A DNA stretch of 64,000 nt from the NCBI GenBank assembly GCA_021234155.1, contig JAJEKV010000141.1, positions 1,549,743-1,613,742 of the forward strand, written 5' to 3'. Below, piece after piece: positions 55,210 to 64,000 of this stretch (positions within the stretch are counted from its first letter, which is position 1; each line of letters begins with the position of its first letter). A program made the position numbers and the translations under genes. A model generated the notes under the pieces. That model searched no databases and was not told the DNA's origin. It saw only the letters and a program-made list of their open reading frames with translations. The stretch comes from Isoetes taiwanensis. Taxonomy: Eukaryota > Streptophyta > Lycopodiopsida > Isoetales > Isoetaceae.

Positions 55210-55970
55210 GTTGTTCTCTTTGGCAATTTACTCATGTACCTGAAGGAAGTTACAAAGCCAGGCTTTTCATCTAGCAACAGGTTGGTTGCTCTGGATTATC
55301 TAAAAAAGATGAAGACTGGTAGTCCTCAGAGGTCTCAATGTGGCAGATGACCATGGTCTTCAATATGCTCAAGATAATATTGCTAAGTCTTATCACTGTT
55401 CTTCACTTGCCCTTTGTAAGAGGCGCTTGATCTCTGAGGAGTTTCTAGGCATGCGTTAAAAAACTATTCTATTCTATTGTATTTGACTTCTTGTTAAATA
55501 AAGTCTGATGTCCTTCCAAAAATAAAAGGGGGCACATTATTGATTAGACCCAAATGTGGAATTGCACATGATGACTAATCAATGCATCCCTACTCAGATC
55601 TAGATTTTGGTCCTTGTTCTACTTTGCTTAGAGGGTCTTGAAACAGAATCGTAGATTATGGCTCTGTGCATGTCCATTGAGCTGCATAAGCAAGGGAAAT
55701 ACAAGATATAGAGATCATTCTGCTCAATGTTCTCCCTTTTTGCTCTGATTACCCTTCTACTTTGTTTGCCCTTTTATTGTGCTATGTTTAATCGATATGT
55801 TTATAGGTTTGGCAAGGGGCTAAAAGCTCTGAGAACATTCAAAAAAGAGAGGCAAATCCTTTTACTTGCTTTGTAGCTATTGTAAAATAGCTTAAGAACT
55901 TGAATATCAAGTTCAAACGTGGTAAGCACTATCTGCTATTTTATCTAACATGTATACTTGTTTACTATAG
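55210..55970. other. Array unit 1, non-coding part
   Basis: LINE 3' end (AATAAAGTCTGATGTCC near 55497, then A-rich), followed by the conserved spacer of the repeat unit. No gene. Confidence 0.6.
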
Positions 55971-56023
55971 CAGAGATTGGAAGTTTGTTGTGTGTATAAT
56001 ACTGTTTTGTTTTCACAACATAG

Positions 56024-56279
56024 GTTAGCAGACTTGCCATCTAGAGTTTGTATGCTTGAATGGGCTGTCAATCTTTCATTGCTCTTCGCCATGCCTATTA
56101 GCAATATGCTAGATAAGTCCTCCTTCTCTGTCTGGTACGCACTTGCAGTTTGTGACCTTGGGCTATTACTTGCCACTATGAAAACTATTGCTCAGCTCTG
56201 TGCAAATCATTGTTTGTTAAATAAACATTTTATAAATGTTTTGAAAGAAATAGCTTTTATTGTTGGCATAATGCTATGA
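56024..56279 (+). CDS. Exon-like ORF with hydrophobic segments (best-preserved array copy)
   Basis: Preceded by a TTTTCACAACATAG acceptor. The 84-codon frame reads LADLPSRVCMLEWAVNLSLL, then FAMPISNMLDKS, LAVCDLGLLLATMKTIAQL and FINVLKEIAFIVGIML and stop. Three stretches are hydrophobic enough to be membrane-spanning. I do not recognise the family; it looks like the terminal exon of a small membrane protein. Copies in other units (about 54365-54535, 58302-58545, 60170-60425, 61444-61695 and 63708-63920) carry deletions or frameshifts, so only this one is cleanly open. It is probably a duplicated gene piece carried along with the LINE fragment. Confidence 0.45.
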
Positions 56280-56689
56280 AGCTGAATTTGCCTTCTAGGT
56301 GTTGCAGCTATCCATAGAATTGTAAGTGAATATGCACATTCGTCGAGAGGGATGCGTATCTTACACATGACGTGAGATCAAGCATGTGTCTCAACTATGT
56401 ACTCATATTTTTTTAGCATGCCCGTCTTCAAATAAATTCTGAGATATTAAATACCTTGAAAGATATCACAAGAGTATACTAAGTTTGGGCAAATGCAGTG
56501 TGGTATGACCAGGCCAGTTGCTGACATAAGAGGATTTATAGTTAAACTTTTTGTTTGGATGATGGGATAGTGCTCTTTGGTCAAAAATTATTGACTATCT
56601 ATAGCTTAATCTGCCACAACAAAAAGATATTTTCGTGTTGATTTATCATCATGAGGAGCGCATACTTGTGAACTCTATGTATAAGCTGT

Positions 56690-56980
56690 TGCTTGATACT
56701 ATTATTCTTCCTCCTTCTAATAAGTGGCCCCTTCAACTCTTTTCCTCTCAATGGCAGGAGATGTGAAACTGGGCATAGGATAAGCTATTTCATCTTAAAG
56801 TGGCAGTATTTTGGCGGCAGATTCTTCATAGAGGTCTTGGGGTTGATGTGCTTGTCCACAAGTTTGACCCCTAGAATATCATCTCCCTGTCCAATATGCA
56901 AGCGTGGATCTGAGAATATTGAGCATTGCTTTTTCATGTGTGGCCACTTACAATGGGATTGGTTGTCCTCCCTTTTTTAG
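56690..56980 (+). pseudogene. LINE zf-RVT remnant, unit 2 (best preserved)
   Basis: DKLFHLKVAVFWRQILHRGL precedes a one-base frame change. Then RISSPCPICKRGSENIEHCF, FMCGHLQWDW carries the full C-x2-C...H...C pattern of zf-RVT. It is a fossil of a non-LTR retrotransposon ORF2 C-terminus. Confidence 0.8.
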
Positions 56981-56984
56981 ATTT

Positions 56985-58300
56985 TACTAACAAGTCAACA
57001 AGTGCTTTTGGATATTTACCCATGTCTTGGACAAAGTCACGAAGCCAATATTTTCATCTAGTAGTAGGTTGGTTGCTTTATACTATTTGAAAAAGACAAA
57101 GACTAATCGTCCTCAAAGGTCTCGATGTGGCAAATGACTATGTCCTTCAATATGCTCAAGATAGCGTTGCTAAGTCTCATCATTGTTCTTCTCTTGTCCC
57201 TTGTAAGAGGCGCTTAATCTCTGAGGAGTTTCTAGACGTGCGCTCTTATGCATAGGCAGGTTGCTTCACTTAATGGGTCACTAGTTATCCTCTGAGATTT
57301 TATGCATGCCTTTGCATCTTTACTTGTATTTGACTTCTTGTTAAATATAAGTCTGATGCCCTTTCAGAAAAAAGTGTAGTGCACATTATTGATTAGACCC
57401 GAATGTGGAATTGCACATGATGACTGATCAATGCATCCCTACTCAAACTTAGATTCTGGTTCTTGTTCTGCTTTGCTTAGAGGGTCTTGATCGTAGATCT
57501 TGGCTCTATGCCTATCCATGGAGCTGCAAAAGCATGGGAAATACAAAATATAGAGATCATTCTGCTCAATGTTCTCCCTTTTTCATCTGATTACCCTTCT
57601 ACTTTGTTTCCCCTTTTGCAGATGTCCTTTCAAAAATAAAGAGGGGTGCACATTATCTATTAGACCCTAATGTGGAATTGCACATGATGATTGATCAATG
57701 CATCCCTACTCAGATCAAGATTCGGGTCCTTGTCATGCTTTGCGTAGAGGGTTTTGAAATAGAATCGTAGATCGTGGCCCTGTGCCTGTCCACTGAGATG
57801 CAAAAGCAAGGGAAATACAAAATATAAAGATCATTCTGCTCAATGTTTTCCCTTTTTGCTCAGATTACACTTCTACTTTGTTTCCCCTTTTGCTGTGCTA
57901 TGTTTAATCGATGTGTTTATAACTCTGGCAAGGGGGCTAAAAGCACTTCTAAGTTCATGAGAAGAAGTTTATGCAGAGTGTAAAGCAGGGCATACCAACA
58001 GAGTTATACTGTACGGCAAAATTGAAGGGCATTCATGACATTCTATTTTTCTTGGATATGGGCTCAAGAATAAAGGTGCAGCCCATTTCACAGCAACCAA
58101 TGCAAAAAGAAAAAAGAAAAGAAAAAAAGGGAGGCAAATCCTTTACTTGCTTTGTAGCTGTTGTAAAATAGCTTAAGATCGTGAATATCGAGTTCAAACG
58201 TCACTATCTGTTATTCTATGTAACGTGTATATTTGTTTACTATAGCATAGATTGGAAGTTTGTCGTGTGTATAGTACTGTTTTGTTTTCACAACATAGGT
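56985..58300. other. Array unit 2-3 spacer
   Basis: Contains LINE-like 3' ends near 57345 and a second truncated one near 57620. The GCACATTATNNATTAGACC...ATGATGAYTGATCAATGCAT block is therefore duplicated inside this unit (57380 and 57645), which explains its greater length. Confidence 0.65.
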
Positions 58301-58889
58301 TAATAGACTTGCCATCTGGAGTTTGTACGCTTTAATAAGATGTCAATCTGTCATTGCTCTTTGCCATGCCTATTAGGAATATGCTAGATAAAGTCGCCTT
58401 CTTTGTCTGACACACGCAGTTTGTGGCCTTGGGCTATGCAATGAAAACTATTGCTTAGCTCTGTGCAAACCATTGTTTGTTAGATAAACACTTCATAAAT
58501 GTTTTGAAAGAAATAGTTTTTATTGTTGGCATAATGCTATGAAGCTGAATTTTCCTTCGTGTTGCAGCTATCCATAGAATTGTAAGTGCATATGCACATT
58601 CGTCGAGAGGGATGAGTATCTTACACATGACATGAGGTCAAGCATGTGTGATAACTATGTACTCGTATTTTTTAAGCATGCCCATCTTCAAATAAGCTCT
58701 GGAATATTAAATATGAAAGATATCACAAGAGTATACTAAGTTTGGGCAAATGCAATGTGGTATGACTCAGGCCATTTGCTGACATAAGAGGCTTTTCAGT
58801 TGAACTTTTTGTTGGGATGATGGGATAGTGCTCTTTGGTAAAAAGTTATTGACTATCTATAGACTAATCAGCCACAAGAAGAAGATATT

Positions 58890-59356
58890 TTGGTGTTGAT
58901 TTATCATCAGGAGGAGAGCAGACTTGTGCACTCTATGTATAAGTTGTTGCTTGATACTAATATTCTTCCTCCTTCTATAAATGGACCCTTCAACTCTTTT
59001 CTTCTCAGTGGCAGCAGATATGGACTTGGTCATGGGATAGGCTACTTCATCCTAAAGTGGCAGCATTTTGGTTGCAGATTCTTCATAGATGTCTTTAGGT
59101 TAATGTGCTTGTCCACATGTTTGACCCTAGAGTATCATATTTTTGTCCAATATACAAGCGTGGATCTGAGAACATTCAGCATTGCTTTTTCATGTGTGGG
59201 CACTTAGACAAGTCAACAAGTGCTTTTGGCAATTTACCCATGTACTTGGACGAAGTCAGGAAGCCAGGATTTTCATCTAGCATCAGGTTGGTTGCTTTGG
59301 ACTATCTGAAAAAGACGAAGATTGGTAGTCCTCAAAGGTCTCGATGTAGCACATGA
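58890..59356 (+). pseudogene. LINE zf-RVT remnant, unit 3
   Basis: A first frame gives LVHSMYKLLLDTNILPPSI; a later frame gives FDPRVSYFCPIYKRGSENIQ, HCFFMCGHLDKSTSAFG and continues open to 59356. The second finger Cys is Tyr here. The finger runs straight into the segment seen downstream in the other units, showing a deletion relative to unit 2. Confidence 0.7.
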
Positions 59357-59559
59357 CTGTGTTCTTCAATATGCTCAAAGTAGCGTTGCTAAGTTTCGTC
59401 ATTGTTCTTCACCTGCCCCTTGTAAGAGGCACTTGATCTCTGAGGAGTGTCTAGACGTGCGCTCTTATGCATAGCCAGATTGCATCACTTAATGGGTCAC
59501 TGGTTATTTTGATATTTTATGCATATCTTTGCATATTTACTTGTATTCACTTCTTGTTC

Positions 59560-61440
59560 TTGTTAAATAAAGTCTGATGTCCTTTTTTAAAAAAAAGATG
59601 GGTGCACATTATTGATTAGACCCTAATGCGGAATTGCACATGATGACTGATCAATGCATACCTACACAGATCTAGATTCAGGTCCTTATTCTACTTTGCT
59701 TAGAGGGTCTTGAAATATAATGTAGATCGTGGCTGTTCGTTTAATCGAAAAAAAGCAACGGAAATACAAAATATAGAGATCATTCTGCTCGATGTTCCCT
59801 CTTTTTTGCTCCCATTGCCCTTCTACTTTGTTGCCCCTTTTGTTGTGCTATGTTTAAACGATATGTTTATAGCTCTGGCAAGGGGCTAAAAGGGCATTCA
59901 TGACGTTCCATTTTTCTTGGGTATGGGCTCAAGCATCAACCGCCGCTTGTGACCCATTTCATAGCAAACCAATGTAAAACAAAGGGGGAGGGAGGCAAAT
60001 CCCTTTTACTTGCTTTGTAGCTATTGTAAAATAGCTTAAGAACTTGAATATCAAGTTCAAACATGGTAATCACTATCTGCTATTCTTTGTAACATGTATA
60101 TTTGTTTATTATAGCATAGATTGAAAGTTTGTTGTGTGTATAGTACTATTTTGTTTTCACAACATAGGTTAGCAGACTTGCCATCTAGAGTTTGTATGCT
60201 TTAATAAGATGTCAATCTGTCATTGCTCTTCACCATGCCTATTAGGAATATGCTAGATAAGGCCTTCTTCTTTTGTCCCGGCATGCACTTGCGGCCAGGC
60301 CTTGGGTTATTACTTGTGTCTATGAAAACTATTGCTCAAGCTCTGTGCAAATCATTGTTTGTTAGATAAACATTTCATAAATGTTTTGAAAGAAATAGCT
60401 TTTATTGTTGGAATAATGCTATGAATTTGCCTTCTAAAGTGTTGAATCCTTTTTTAGGTTTTACTAACAAGTCAACAAGTGCTTTTGGCAATTTACCCAT
60501 GTATTTGGACGAAGTCAAGCCCGGCTTTTCATCTAGCAGCAGGTTGGTTGCTTTGGACTATCTGAAAAAGGCAAAAACTGGTAGTCCTCAAAGGTCTTGA
60601 TGTGGCAGATGACGATGTTCTTCAATATGCTCAAGGTAGCATTGCTAAGTCTTATCATTGTTCTTCACTTGACCCTTGTAAGATGCACTTGATCTCTAGG
60701 GAGTTTCTAATGGGTGTTGCTTCACTTAATGGGCCACTGGTTATGCTCTGAGATTTTATGCATGTCTTTGCGTCTTTACTTGTATGTGACTTCTTGTTGA
60801 ATAAAATATGATGTCCTTCAAAAAAAAAAAGACGCTGCACATTATTGATTAGACCCTAATGTCAAATTGCGAGATGATGACCCGATCAATGCATCCCTTC
60901 TCGGATCTAGATTCGGTCCTTATTACGCTTTTGCTTAGAGGGTCTTGAAAGCGTAAATAGATGGCTTTGGCCCGTCCATCGAGTCGCATAAGCAAGGGAA
61001 ATACATCTATGTTCTCCTTTTTGCTTTGATTACCCGCCTACTTTGTATTTCCTTTTGTTGTGCTATGTTTAATTGATATGTTAATAGCTCGCAAGGGGTT
61101 AAAAGGTCTTTTAATTTCATGAGAAGTTTATGCGGGATGTAAAGGAGGGCATATCAACGTTGTTATATTGTATTGCAAAATTGAAGGGCATTCAACTTTC
61201 CATTTTTCTTGGGCATGGGCTCAAGCTTGAAGCTACAACACATTTCTCAGCAACCAATGCAGACAAAAAAGGCAAATCCTTTTACTTGCTTTGTAGCTAT
61301 TGTAAAATAGCTTAAGAACTTGGACATCAAGTTCAAACATGGTAAGCATTATCTAATATTCTATGTCACATGTATACTTGTTTATTATAGCATAGATTGA
61401 AAGTTTATTGTGTGTATAGTACAATTTTATTTTCACAACA
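59560..61440. other. Array units 3-5, non-coding and decayed parts
   Basis: Spacer blocks, a degraded exon-like copy (60170-60425) and a shortened unit 4 that jumps at about 60440 from the exon end directly to the AACAAGTCAACAAGTGCTTT block. No intact gene. Confidence 0.6.
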
Positions 61441-61759
61441 CAGGTTAGCAGACTTGCCATCTAGAGTTTGTATCTTGAATAGGCTATCACTCTTTCATTG
61501 CTCTTTGCCATGCCTATTGGCAATATGTTAGATAAGTCCTCCTTTCTCCTGCATGCACTTGCATTTTGTGGCCTTGGGCTATTACTGGTCTCTATGAAAA
61601 CTACTGCTCAGCTCTGTGCAGATCATTGTTTGTTAGATAAAATTTTCATAAATGTTTTGAAAGAAATAGCTTTTATTGTTGGCATAATGCTATGAAGCCG
61701 AATTTGCCTTTTAGATATTGCAGCTATCCATAGAATTGTACGTGCATATGCACATTCCT

Positions 61760-62205
61760 TGAGAATAGAATAGAATAGAATAGAATAGAATAGTTTTTAT
61801 AGTTTTCGAGACCAATCGGCCTATGGGACCGGAATCGAGACCAATGTAAAGTGGTGGGGCAGGGACCCATAAGGTGTGTTGTAAAGTGTCACATGTCCGG
61901 AGATAGGAAATGGCGTGGCCGTTAAAATCTCTTCTTCTTCTTCTTCTTCTTCTTCTTACACATAACATGAGGTCAACAATGTGTGGTAACCATGTACTCA
62001 TATTTTTTTAGCATGCCTCGTTGTGAAAGTGGCCATGCAATGTAAAGTTGGTGGGGGAAGGACCCACTTCAGCAATGTAAAGTGGTGGGGGCATGACCCA
62101 TCCGGTGTGTTGTAAAGTGTCACATGTCCGATGGGGAATGCCTTGCCTTGTGGCGTGACGTTAAAATCTCTTCTTCTTCTTCTTCTTGTTCTTCTTCTTC
62201 AAATA
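61760..62205 (-). mobile_element. Two related retroposon pieces inserted in array unit 5
   Basis: The first piece (about 61760-61957) begins with a TAGAA repeat tail and reads GGCCTATGGGACCGG, TGTAAAGTGGTGGGGCAG, GTTGTAAAGTGTCACATGTC, ending at a TTC run. The second (about 62020-62205) repeats GTAAAGTGGTGGGGG, GTTGTAAAGTGTCACATGTC and GTTAAAATCTCTTCTTC, ending at another TTC run. Both interrupt unit sequence that is continuous in the other copies. The first shares its tail with 40703-40770. A LINE- or SINE-type origin is inferred from the short-repeat tail. Confidence 0.6.
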
Positions 62206-62399
62206 AAGTCTGAGATATTAAATATCTTGGAAGGTCTCACGAGAGTATACTAAGTTTGGACAATTGCAGCGTGGTATGACTCAGGCCATTTGCTGATTAT
62301 AGGCTTTTCAGTTAAAGGTTTTCGTGGGATGATGGGATAGTGATTTTTGGTAAAAAGTTGTTCACTATCTACAGCCTAATCTGCCGCAACAAGAAGATA

Positions 62400-62690
62400 T
62401 TTTTATGTTGGTTTGTCACCGGGAGGAAGTTGTTGCTTGATACTAATATTCTTCTTCATTCTAATAAGTGGCCCCTTCAACTCTTTTCTCCTCAATGGCA
62501 GTTGGGATAAGCTACTTCATCCTAAAATGGCAGTATTTTGGTGGCATATTCTTTATAGATGTCTTTGAGTTAATGTGCTTGTCCACAAGTTTGTCCCTAG
62601 AATATCAGATCTGTGTCCAATATACAAGCGTAGATCTGAGAACATTGAGCATTGCTTTTTCATGTGTGGCCACTTAGACATGTATGGGAT
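62400..62690 (+). pseudogene. LINE zf-RVT remnant, unit 5
   Basis: Shows the AVFWWHIL-type entry, then a frame with PNIQA/CPIYKRRSENIEHCFF-like sequence and the FMCGHL end, with frame changes between. Same domain as in units 1-3. Confidence 0.65.
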
Positions 62691-62949
62691 TGGTTCTTCT
62701 CCCTTTCTTAGGTTTTGCTAACAAGTCAACAAGTGCTTTTGGCATGTACTTGGATGAAGTTACGAAGCCAGGCTTTCCCCCTAGTAGCAGGTTCGTTGCT
62801 TTGGACTATTTGAAAAAACGAAGACTAGTAGTCCTCAAAGGTCTCGATCGGTAGATGATCGTGCTCTTCAATGTGCTCAAGGTAGCATTGCTAACTCTTA
62901 TCATTGTTCTTCACTCGCCCCTTGTAGGAGGCGCGTGATCTCTGAGGAG

Positions 62950-64000
62950 TTTCTAGACATGCGCTCTTATGCATAGGCAGGTTGCTTTACTTATCCTCTG
63001 AGATTTTATGCATATCTTTGCATCTTTACTTGTATTTGACTTCTTGTTCAATAAAGTATGATGTCCTTCCAAAAAAAAGGGGGTTGCACATTTGCATGAT
63101 GGTAAAATTCAATGATACCCTATCCCCGGATCTAGATTACGGTCATTGTTCTACTTTTGCTTAGAGGGCCTTTGAAAGCGAGAATCGTAAGATGGTGGCA
63201 CCTTTAATGCATATCCATTGATTTTGCATAAGCAAAGGGAAATACAAAATATAGAGACTATTCTGCTCAATGTTCCCTTTTTTTGCTCGATCACCCTTCT
63301 ACTTTGTTTCCCATTTTGTTGTGCCATGTTTAATCGACATGGTTATTTATAGCTCACGGCAAGGGCTTAAAGGTCTTCTAATTTCATGAGAGAAGAAGTT
63401 TATGTAGGGTGTAAAGCAGGGTATATCAACGAGTTATATTGTATGGCAAATTGAAGGGCATTCATGTTCGATTTGGGTATGGGCTCAAGCCTCAAGCTGT
63501 AGCCCATTTCACAACGAACAAAAAGGAGAGGGGGAGGGGGGGATCCTTTACTTTTTTGTAGCTATTGTAAAATAGCTTAAGAACTTGAATATCAAGTTCA
63601 AACATGGTAGTTAACTATCGCTATTCTATATAACGTGTATACTTGTTTAGTATAGCATAGATTGGAAGTTTGTTGTATATATAATGCTTGTTTTGTTTTA
63701 CAACATAGGTTAGTGGACTTGCTCGTCGCCATTCCTATATCGGCAATATGCTCGATAAGTCCTTCTCTGTCTAGCATGCATTGCAGTTTGTAACCTTAGG
63801 CTATTACTTGCCTCTATAAAAAACTATTGCTTAGCTCTGTGTGAATCATTGTTTGTTAGATAAACATTTTATAAATGTTTGAAAGAAGTAGCTTTTTATT
63901 GTTGGCATAATGCTATGAAGTTGAATTTTCCTTCTAGGTGCTGGCAGTGTACTATCCATAGAACAAGTGCACATGCATTCGTCGAGAGAGATGAGTATGT
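62950..64000. other. Array unit 5-6 spacer and truncated unit 6
   Basis: LINE 3' end with AATAAAGTATGATGTCC near 63050, the conserved spacer, and a shortened, frameshifted copy of the exon-like segment (63708-63920). The unit continues past the window edge. Confidence 0.6.

Larger units (their letters stand above)
54365..64000 (+). repeat. Array of six irregular 1.3-2.3-kb units (LINE end plus exon-like segment)
   Basis: The anchor ATAAATGTTTTGAAAGAAAT recurs near 54481, 56228, 58490, 60373, 61644 and (variant) 63867, all in one orientation. A full unit reads: exon-like segment ending ...GGCATAATGCTATGA; ATCCATAGAATTGTAAGTG; GATATCACRAGAGTATACTA; a LINE zf-RVT remnant; and a 3' end with AATAAAGTCTGATGTCCTT and an A-rich run. 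Then follow GCACATTATTGATTAGACC, CAATGCATCCCTACTC, AGAGATCATTCTGCTC, and a purine-rich stretch before the next exon-like segment. Unit lengths differ through indels (unit 4 lacks the zf-RVT part). The array runs off the window's right end. Confidence 0.9.

Noticed and set aside
1-64000. tRNA, rRNA or other structured RNA genes
   Set aside because: I looked for cloverleaf-type A and B boxes and rRNA-like blocks by eye and found none convincing. The only tRNA-like word is the retrotransposon primer site.

Overview
The window looks like nuclear DNA of a land plant. It has spliced plant-type genes: a TH2-like thiamin monophosphate phosphatase, a GDSL esterase, a ZIFL-like MFS transporter and a CAX cation/proton exchanger fragment. 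A Ty3 chromovirus uses an initiator-Met-tRNA primer site. DNA transposons are abundant and genes are sparse. A fern or another non-seed plant is my inference, because one gene family here resembles proteins I know from invertebrate genomes rather than seed plants. Almost everything is transposon or transposon remnant, and most coding traces carry frameshifts or stops.

Layout. 1-1 kb: a small ORF whose N-terminus resembles the histone H3 tail, flanked by short tandem repeats. 1.7-13.5 kb: a large minus-strand gene of an uncharacterised multi-copy family (ubiquitin-like N-terminus, zinc-finger-like middle, transposase-like core), cut by a complete 7.3-kb CACTA element (4361-11689). The CACTA has 44-bp terminal inverted repeats and a TCT target duplication. 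Removing it with one TSD copy restores the reading frame exactly. It carries a captured CAX fragment and no recognisable transposase.

14-23.4 kb: an old coding region interrupted by a complete 6.7-kb hAT element (15781-22488) with 19-bp CAGGG inverted repeats and an 8-bp target duplication. It keeps only the N-terminal half of its transposase (minus strand). The rest is replaced by two open plus-strand genes: a kinase-like protein and a coiled-coil RING-like protein. Ty3 gag remnants in opposite orientations follow.

24-27.6 kb: dispersed repeats and a 250-260-bp tandem array. 27.6-38.7 kb: a complete minus-strand Ty3/gypsy chromovirus (11 kb; 1.6-kb LTRs; TCACT duplication; primer site and polypurine tract). 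Its pol is degraded, a chromodomain is kept, and it has an unexpected histone H3-like C-terminal domain upstream of pol. 39-40.5 kb: exons of a DGQH-motif protein, then a cluster of perfect palindromes. 42.4 kb: two MFS exons. 44.8-45.7 kb: an intact single-exon HAD phosphatase, the best candidate for a working host gene. 50.3-51.6 kb: a GDSL esterase pseudogene. 54.4-64 kb: six irregular copies of a 1.3-2.3-kb unit combining a membrane-protein-like exon, a LINE zf-RVT fragment and a poly(A)-like tail.

The strongest leads are the hAT element with its two-gene cargo and the histone-fold fragment inside the chromovirus. All family assignments come from reading motifs by eye; no searches were run.
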